A stretch of DNA of 64,000 nt from positions 18,190 through 82,189 of the forward strand of contig CAMNBU010000006.1 of NCBI GenBank assembly GCA_946533395.1. The letters run 5' to 3'. The translations under genes were made by a program, and so were the position numbers. Shown here one piece after another: positions 58,899-64,000 of the stretch. This stretch comes from UBA4292 sp002395865 (GTDB lineage: Bacteria > Bacillota > Clostridia > Lachnospirales > Lachnospiraceae). Below the pieces are notes generated by a model. That model made no database searches, was not told the origin of the DNA, and saw only the letters and a program-made list of their open reading frames with translations. Position 1 is the first letter of the stretch. Every line of letters starts with the position of its first letter.

Positions 58899-61379
58899 TT
58901 AACCCATTATTATCTCTACTGTGTGTGTACCTGCACCGAGTACCGGGATCACGCAGCCGTCTACGGCCTTGCCGTCAACCGTCATGGATTTCACACCCTT
59001 GTTTATGTGTGAAGGGTTCTTGATGGTGATATTGTATGTGCCGCCGCGGAACTGTCTGGTGGCTGTGAAGCCATCCCATGCAGCCGGTATCGAAGGATTT
59101 ACAGAGAGGCCGTCGAAATCAGGCTTGATACCTAAGATGTACTGGCTGATGGCTACCATGTTCCATGCAGCTGTACCGGTGAGCCATGAGTTCTTGCCCT
59201 GTCCGAAGTGGTCGCCTGTTCTTCCGATATCGCTTCCTGCATCCTTACCGCCGATCATCTGACCGTATACATAGGGCTCGGTCTTGTGGATATCCGAGGT
59301 CTCCTCTGTAAATGCGGGAGCGATCTTTGAGTAGTACTCGAATGCCTTGTCGCCTCTTCCTGCGTATGCCTCCGCGCAGATGATCCATGCGTTGTTGTGT
59401 GTGAAGATACCTGCGTTCTCCTTGTAGCCGCCCGGATAGGTACTGATCTCGCCGTACTGGATGTAGTACTTGGTGAATGCGGGGTTGTTAAGCACGAGAC
59501 CGAAATCGGTATTTAAGTACTTGTCGATGGAATTGAGCGTCTTGATGTCAGCGCCCTCGTCCTTGCCGATCTCACTCATTACCGCAAATCCCTGAGGCTC
59601 GATGAAGATCTTGCCCTCCTCGCACTCCTTTGAACCCATCTTCTGGCCGTATGCGTCGTATGCGCGCAGGAACCAGTCGCCGTCGAATGCGGACGCCATG
59701 ACGTTCTTCTTCATGGTGTCGATGGCTTCCTGAGCCTTTGCCGCCTCGTCTGCGAGACCAACATGCTTCAGGATACCTACGAAATCGGGTCCTACATAGG
59801 TGAAGAGTGTGGCTACCATTACGGACTCGGCCACCTTTGAGTAGCCGCCCTCTGCAGCGAACTTCGGGTTCGTGTAGGTCTGGAAGCTCTCACCGGGTGT
59901 GTCTGAGAAGCATGACAGGTTGATGCAGTCGTTCCAGTCAGCTCTCATGGCAAGAGGAAGTCCGTGAGGACCGAGGTTATTTACGATGTGGTAGAAGGAT
60001 GCCTTTAAGTGCTCGAGCATCGTGGCAGCCTTGGACGCGTCATTGTCATAGGGAACCATCTCGTCGAGGATGCCCCAGTCGCCCGACTCCTTAATATAGG
60101 AAGCTACGGAAAGGATCATCCACAGAGGATCATCGGAGAAGTCGCCGCCGATATCCGAGTTGCCCTTCTTTGTGAGGGGCTGATACTGATGGTAGCAGCC
60201 GCCGTCCGGAAGCTGAGTGGAGGCGAGGTCGATGAGACGCTCTCTTGCGCGGTCGGGTATCTGATGTACAAAGCCGAGGATATCCTGGTTCGAATCTCTG
60301 AAGCCCATGCCGCGGCCGATGCCTGACTCGAAGTAGGAAGCAGAACGTGAAAGGTTGAATGTGACCATGCACTGATACTGGTTCCAGATATTGACCATAC
60401 GGTCCACCTTGTCGTCGGGTGTGTTTACGTTGAGGATGCCGAGAAGCTTATCCCATGCGGCGCGAAGCTCCGCGAGGCCGGCAGCCACCTTCTCGGGTGT
60501 GTTGAAGCGGTCGATCATGGCCAGAGCCTTCGTCTTGTTGATGGTCTTTCCGTCCGCCTCGAACTTCTGATCCACGGGCATCTCAACGTAGCCGAGGATG
60601 AATACGAGCGTCTTGGACTCGCCGGGAGCAAGTGTGATCTTCTTGTAGTGTGAGGCAATGGGTGACCAGCCGTCTGCAAATGAGTTCGATGCCTTGCCGT
60701 CAAGAACTGCCTGAGGGTTGTTGAAGCCGTTGTAGAGGCCTATGAACGCGTCGCGGTCGGTATCGTAGCCGTCGATGGTGTCATTTACCGTGTAGAATGC
60801 GAAGTGGTTTCTTCTGTCGCGGTACTCGGTCTTGTGATAGATGGTGGAACCTGATATCTCTACACGTCCTGTTGAGAAGTTTCTCTGGAAGTTGGTGCAG
60901 TCATCCTGCGCATCCCACAGACACCACTCCTCGAAAGAGAAGAGTGAAAATGTCTTCGCAGAGCCTGACTCGTTTGTGAGAACGAGCTGCTGAACCTCGC
61001 CGTCGAAGTTCTGAGGAACGAAGAATGTAGCTTCGGCCTTAAGACCATTCTTGGAACCGGTGATCACTGTGTAGCCCATACCGTGACGGCACTCATATGA
61101 GTCGAGCTCTGTCTTGACGGGCGACCAGCCGGGGTTCCAGACGGTACCGTTATCATTTATATAGAAATAACGTCCGCCCATGTCGATGGGAACGTTGTTG
61201 TAACGGTAACGTGTAATGCGACGAAGCCTTGCGTCCTTGTAGAAGCAGTATCCGCCGGCAGTGTTGGATATCAGTGAAAAAAAGCCCTGTGTTCCCAGAT
61301 AGTTGATCCAGGGATAAGGGGTCCTGGGGGAAGTGATGACGTACTCTCTGGCAGCGTCATCGAAATGTCCGAATTTCAT
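58899..61379 (-). CDS. GH94 glycoside phosphorylase, cellobiose phosphorylase-like
   Basis: Predicted to phosphorolyse cellobiose (or a related disaccharide) to glucose 1-phosphate and glucose, saving ATP. 826 residues from the ATG at 61379, with AGGAGG upstream; no signal peptide, so cytosolic. The start MKFGHFDDAAREYVITSPRTPYPWINYLG is the typical GH94 N terminus. The barrel has GFRDSNQDILGF and the catalytic-site ADWNDCINLSCF (DWND at 481-484). Length fits cellobiose phosphorylases (about 810). Other GH94 specificities such as cellodextrin or chitobiose cannot be ruled out. It would complement the secreted GH5 enzyme. Confidence 0.92.
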   Translation of the reverse strand: MKFGHFDDAAREYVITSPRTPYPWINYLGTQGFFSLISNTAGGYCFYKDARLRRITRYRYNNVPIDMGGRYFYINDNGTVWNPGWSPVKTELDSYECRHGMGYTVITGSKNGLKAEATFFVPQNFDGEVQQLVLTNESGSAKTFSLFSFEEWCLWDAQDDCTNFQRNFSTGRVEISGSTIYHKTEYRDRRNHFAFYTVNDTIDGYDTDRDAFIGLYNGFNNPQAVLDGKASNSFADGWSPIASHYKKITLAPGESKTLVFILGYVEMPVDQKFEADGKTINKTKALAMIDRFNTPEKVAAGLAELRAAWDKLLGILNVNTPDDKVDRMVNIWNQYQCMVTFNLSRSASYFESGIGRGMGFRDSNQDILGFVHQIPDRARERLIDLASTQLPDGGCYHQYQPLTKKGNSDIGGDFSDDPLWMILSVASYIKESGDWGILDEMVPYDNDASKAATMLEHLKASFYHIVNNLGPHGLPLAMRADWNDCINLSCFSDTPGESFQTYTNPKFAAEGGYSKVAESVMVATLFTYVGPDFVGILKHVGLADEAAKAQEAIDTMKKNVMASAFDGDWFLRAYDAYGQKMGSKECEEGKIFIEPQGFAVMSEIGKDEGADIKTLNSIDKYLNTDFGLVLNNPAFTKYYIQYGEISTYPGGYKENAGIFTHNNAWIICAEAYAGRGDKAFEYYSKIAPAFTEETSDIHKTEPYVYGQMIGGKDAGSDIGRTGDHFGQGKNSWLTGTAAWNMVAISQYILGIKPDFDGLSVNPSIPAAWDGFTATRQFRGGTYNITIKNPSHINKGVKSMTVDGKAVDGCVIPVLGAGTHTVEIIMG

Positions 61380-61433
61380 AGTTACCTCCTGTAATAATAC
61401 GGGTGCGGAGCATGCCGCCCCTTCATAGCATAC

Positions 61434-61462
61434 AGTATAGCAGAACTCCACAAAAAAGTAAA
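61434..61462 (-). promoter_or_regulatory. promoter of the GH94 gene
   Basis: Minus strand TTTACT (61462-61457), 17 bp, TATACT (61439-61434), about 55 bp before the start codon. Confidence 0.7.
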
Positions 61463-61593
61463 TCGAATATAGACAATTTAAGGCATTTTTCCTTTATTTT
61501 GAAAAATGATGCCCGCCGATTGATTTTGACGGTAGCGGGTTGTATAATGACAGCCTTGAAACGCTCAGACGATATTCGGGAGGGATGATGACG

Positions 61594-62265
61594 ATGAAGA
61601 AAAGACTCGGCGAGATGGTAAAAGGCATTAAAGGTGCCACAAAACAGCAGATAATCGTATGCTTTATAGGCGTGTTCGGGATGGGATTTTTTCTGTCCTT
61701 TCTTCTGATGCTGACTCTCGGGACTGACCCCTGCTCTTTTATGAATGATGCGATAAGCAGGCGCATCGGCTGGAGCTTCGGCAACTGGCAGCTGCTGCTT
61801 AACACCACACTTCTTATTCTGGTGATAGCATTTCGCCCTGGGCTCATCGGCTTCGGTACCTTTTTCAACATGGTACTCATCGGCTACTATGCCGATTTCT
61901 TCTGCTGGGTCTGGGGAAATGTCCTGCCTACGCAGTGGTTTACCGAAGCTCCGGCGAGATACATTTTATTTGCGGTCACGCTTGCCTGTTTTATCGTGAG
62001 CGCGGCTGTGTATATGAACTGCGGCATCGGCCTCTCGCCGTACGATGCCATAGCTAAGATGCTTTCCGAGAAGCTGAAGATGATACCGTTTTTTATCGTG
62101 AGGATCGCCTACGACGGTGCGGCTGTGCTTATAGGAATGGCTGTGGGCGGTAAGCCCGGCATAGGTCATGTTCTTATGGCGCTGCTTCTTGGGCCCGTGA
62201 TCACTATTGTGGGAAAAAAGATGAGCAGACTGTTTTCGGGTGGCAAAAAGCCCGTGTCTGCATAG
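61594..62265 (+). CDS. YczE/YitT-like integral membrane protein
   Basis: 223 residues from the ATG at 61594 (GGGAGGG nine bases upstream; ATGs at 61585 and 61588 are too close to it). Five or six hydrophobic helices; the pattern FIGVFGMGFFLSFLLMLTLGTDPCS and YMNCGIGLSPYDAIAKML matches the YczE/YyaS family. Function is not established. GTG of the lipoprotein gene follows 12 bp later, so the two are probably one operon. Confidence 0.82.
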   Translation: MKKRLGEMVKGIKGATKQQIIVCFIGVFGMGFFLSFLLMLTLGTDPCSFMNDAISRRIGWSFGNWQLLLNTTLLILVIAFRPGLIGFGTFFNMVLIGYYADFFCWVWGNVLPTQWFTEAPARYILFAVTLACFIVSAAVYMNCGIGLSPYDAIAKMLSEKLKMIPFFIVRIAYDGAAVLIGMAVGGKPGIGHVLMALLLGPVITIVGKKMSRLFSGGKKPVSA

Positions 62266-62277
62266 GAGATCGATACA

Positions 62278-62988
62278 GTGAGAAGAAATATGTGGATCGC
62301 CGCCTGCGCTCTTTTGATCTCGGGATGTGCGGGAAATGACACGGCTGAGCCTTCGACGCAGCCGGAAACACAGATGAGCTCCGAGGCGGTGTCCGAGAGC
62401 GCTGCGTCCGAGGCGGGGACGGAGGATGCGCCCGAGACTCAGACAGAAACTGAGACTCAGACCGAAACCGAGACAGAGACAGAAACCGAGACAGAGACAG
62501 AGACCGCGCGGGAGACGGAGACTGAAGCGGAAATTGTGACTGCGCCGGCCGAATTCAAAGAGCTGCCGGATAATGTGGAGTATTTCTATAATTATTACTG
62601 CATGGTCGCGGGGGATGCCGGCAAGTTCGACCGTCTGAGATTTTTGATGGCCTGGGCCCTGACTGATGGCGTGTCATTGACGGAATGCTTTGAAAATGTG
62701 GACTGGATAGAGAGGGACGGCCGGATCAGCCTTTCGTTTTCACCGAAGGAGTTCATGTTCTCGGGATCCTGCGCTGATGTCTATGAGTGGGAGGCCAGAT
62801 GCCTGCGAGGGTTTTATCTTGCGAAGGAGGCTTTTGGAGAGGACGATAGGTGGTATAACGAGGAAGCTCTTCTGGGCCAGTACGTATTTCATACACTTTT
62901 CGGGAGGTTGAAGACACCGTGGAATATCGAGAGCTGGAGAAGCGAGACCGATTTCGAAAAGATAGCGGCTGCTCTCGGAAATCCCTGA
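62278..62988 (+). CDS. lipoprotein with Thr/Glu repeat linker
   Basis: 236 residues, starting with GTG (62278) after AGGAGA. Lipobox ISGC (Cys at 17). Residues ~50-85 are Thr-Glu dipeptide repeats (TETETETE) encoded by degenerate hexanucleotide repeats of the GAGACN type, open to slippage. A globular ~140-residue domain follows (FYNYYCMVAGDAGKFDRLRFLMAWALTDGVSLTE). Family not recognised; surface-exposed. Confidence 0.78.
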   Translation: MRRNMWIAACALLISGCAGNDTAEPSTQPETQMSSEAVSESAASEAGTEDAPETQTETETQTETETETETETETETARETETEAEIVTAPAEFKELPDNVEYFYNYYCMVAGDAGKFDRLRFLMAWALTDGVSLTECFENVDWIERDGRISLSFSPKEFMFSGSCADVYEWEARCLRGFYLAKEAFGEDDRWYNEEALLGQYVFHTLFGRLKTPWNIESWRSETDFEKIAAALGNP

Positions 62989-63129
62989 TGATTTATTAAA
63001 ATTTTATAAAATGGGACTACCGGTCCCGATACTGACAATATGTCCGTTTTCGTTATTCTTCCTGTCTGCTATAATGCTTCATGCCCCTGCAGTTCACCAA
63101 AACATAATAAAGTTTAGGAGGACCATAGA

Positions 63130-63606
63130 ATGAGGAAGAATATAGCGATGAAATATGATGCGTCGATATCACCGATAGATGAGAATGGGATAACATGGGC
63201 AGAGTCGTTCAGAATAGCCGGGAGAGCGAAAAGGCTGCGGGAAAGGTGCGGCCTTACGCAGGCGGAAGCTGCGAGAAAGATAGGAAACATTAGCGAAGGC
63301 TATATCAGCAAGCTGGAGACCGGGAAGAGAAAGTTTACGCTCGCGATATTGTATAAGCTTGCAGCGGCATATGAAGCAGATGTGAGTGAGTTTCTGGGCT
63401 CGACTGAGATCGGTGATGCCGGTTCTTACAAAAAGCAGATGGCCACCAAGCTCTACGAATCCATGAATAAGGAGATGAGGGACAGCTGGAGCACTATCGG
63501 GAGCATGCTGCTGGATCTGTATCAGAAGGGTTTTGATGATGGGAGGGGCAGCGTAGATGGCCGTTTACGTTCTGCGGCGGCTGACGAATCGAGTCGTTAC
63601 GACTAA
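63130..63606 (+). CDS. XRE-family HTH regulator
   Basis: 158 residues. HTH at about 32-90 (GRAKRLRERCGLTQAEAARKIGNISEGYISKLETGKRKFTLAILYKLAAAYEADVSEFL); the C-terminal half is a helical, unassigned region. AGGAGG lies 8 bp before the ATG, and a TATAAT box lies at 63070-63075. No obvious target gene; a rho-independent terminator follows. Confidence 0.88.
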   Translation: MRKNIAMKYDASISPIDENGITWAESFRIAGRAKRLRERCGLTQAEAARKIGNISEGYISKLETGKRKFTLAILYKLAAAYEADVSEFLGSTEIGDAGSYKKQMATKLYESMNKEMRDSWSTIGSMLLDLYQKGFDDGRGSVDGRLRSAAADESSRYD

Positions 63607-63615
63607 AATCTTCCG

Positions 63616-63643
63616 GGCGGGTGACGCGTTCACCCGCCTTTTT
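63616..63643 (+). terminator. terminator of the HTH gene
   Basis: GGCGGGTGA (63616-63624) pairs with TCACCCGCC (63630-63638), then TTTTT. Confidence 0.9.
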
Positions 63644-63675
63644 ATAAATTTCGCGTAAATTTTAGAAAAAACTTG

Positions 63676-63704
63676 TTGACAAGCAAGGATTGATTTGCTA
63701 TTAT
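63676..63704 (+). promoter_or_regulatory. strong promoter of tRNA-Ser
   Basis: TTGACA (63676-63681), 17 bp, TATTAT (63699-63704): rRNA/tRNA-type promoter for the tRNA 74 bases downstream. Confidence 0.85.
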
Positions 63705-63777
63705 GCCATTTGCGTCACCTTTAGAGCGGCGTACATTATTGGTAGTGAGAAGCCAGACATACAGCGACACGTCACGA

Positions 63778-63865
63778 GGAGAAATACTCAAGAGGTCGAA
63801 GAGGCGCCCCTGCTAAGGGTGTAGGTCGGGCAACCGGCGCGAGGGTTCAAATCCCTCTTTCTCCG
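63778..63865 (+). tRNA. tRNA-Ser (anticodon GCU)
   Basis: Acceptor GGAGAAA (63778-63784) pairs with TTTCTCC (63858-63864), discriminator G. D stem CTC/GAG. Anticodon stem CGCCC/GGGTG with loop CTGCTAA, giving GCU, reads AGC/AGU. A long variable arm is typical of class II tRNA-Ser, and the T arm is GAGGG-TTCAAAT-CCCTC. CCA is not encoded. Confidence 0.95.
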
Positions 63866-63887
63866 TTAAGAATTTCACAAAAAGTGC

Positions 63888-64000
63888 TTGACAAGGGACT
63901 TTTCATGTGTTATTCTTATGAAGTTCGCCGCAAATGCGGCACACAGATCCTTGACAATTCAATAGTATACTCCAACCTCGAAATTCAAATGAATTTTAAA
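63888..64000 (+). promoter_or_regulatory. second strong promoter and probable rRNA operon leader
   Basis: TTGACA (63888-63893), 17 bp, TATTCT (63911-63916). A leader follows with CGCCGCAAATGCGGC, then CCTTGACAATTCAATAG near 63949-63965, which resembles the last part of the leader before 16S rRNA in Clostridia. The 16S gene itself would start beyond the window. Confidence 0.65.

Overview
The window looks like the replication-origin region of a Lachnospiraceae-type (Clostridia, Firmicutes) chromosome, probably from a gut or rumen fibre degrader. The evidence is gene content and order: rpmH-rnpA-yidD-yidC-jag-mnmE-mnmG-rsmG-parA-parB-DUF4446 on the plus strand, and dnaA-dnaN-S4-recF-gyrB-gyrA on the minus strand. 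Firmicute-type DnaA boxes, parS sites and AGGAGG ribosome sites are present. A secreted GH5 lipoprotein glucanase and a GH94 cellobiose-phosphorylase-like enzyme point to cellulose or beta-glucan use. The species cannot be fixed from this sequence alone.

Layout. 1-1.8 kb: nnr (cut by the window edge) and rex, with a Rex-type operator in a perfect 42-bp palindrome. 2-4.4 kb: an AT-rich type II restriction-modification cassette (Dam-class methylase, C protein with C-boxes, PD-(D/E)XK endonuclease) and the 3' remnant of an Abi_2 gene. 4.6-11 kb: a minus-strand operon of GH2 beta-galactosidase, membrane-anchored clostripain-family peptidase and a small anchored protein. 11.1-13.6 kb: a coiled-coil protein and a DUF4143 ATPase preceded by five 23-bp iterons. 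13.65-22.5 kb: a type I restriction operon whose order is hsdM, four-helix membrane protein, hsdS, AbiJ-like protein, HNH-like protein, hsdR, with nearly all genes overlapping and a divergent HTH regulator. 23-24.3 kb: an Rpn-family nuclease and a 186-bp inverted-repeat element. 24.3-32 kb: housekeeping genes tadA, rsmA, tatD, trkH, trkA, metG. A 479-bp structured, TIR-bounded, TSD-flanked noncoding element sits between tatD and trkH. 32-42 kb: two-subunit fumarase genes overlapping gyrA, then gyrB, recF, S4, dnaN and dnaA.

The origin is bipartite, with DnaA boxes on both sides of dnaA. From about 42.3 kb genes run on the plus strand, so most genes are co-oriented with replication leaving the origin. 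Three identical parS sites flank rsmG and parA; one forms a terminator hairpin and one overlaps the parA promoter. 51-58.8 kb: a HAD hydrolase, the GH5 lipoprotein, a five-hairpin leader, an alpha/beta hydrolase, a zinc-ribbon membrane protein, a tyrosine-rich membrane protein and a DUF6935-like protein. 58.9-63.6 kb: the GH94 phosphorylase, a YczE-like membrane protein, a Thr/Glu-repeat lipoprotein and an HTH regulator. The window ends in a strong promoter, tRNA-Ser(GCU), a second strong promoter and a leader resembling that of an rRNA operon.

The most unusual material is noncoding: the TIR-bounded structured element (26508-26986), the inverted-repeat element with tandem-GA hairpins (24073-24258), the GAA-loop hairpin array (55296-55396), the 23-bp iterons, and the cargo genes packed inside the type I restriction operon.
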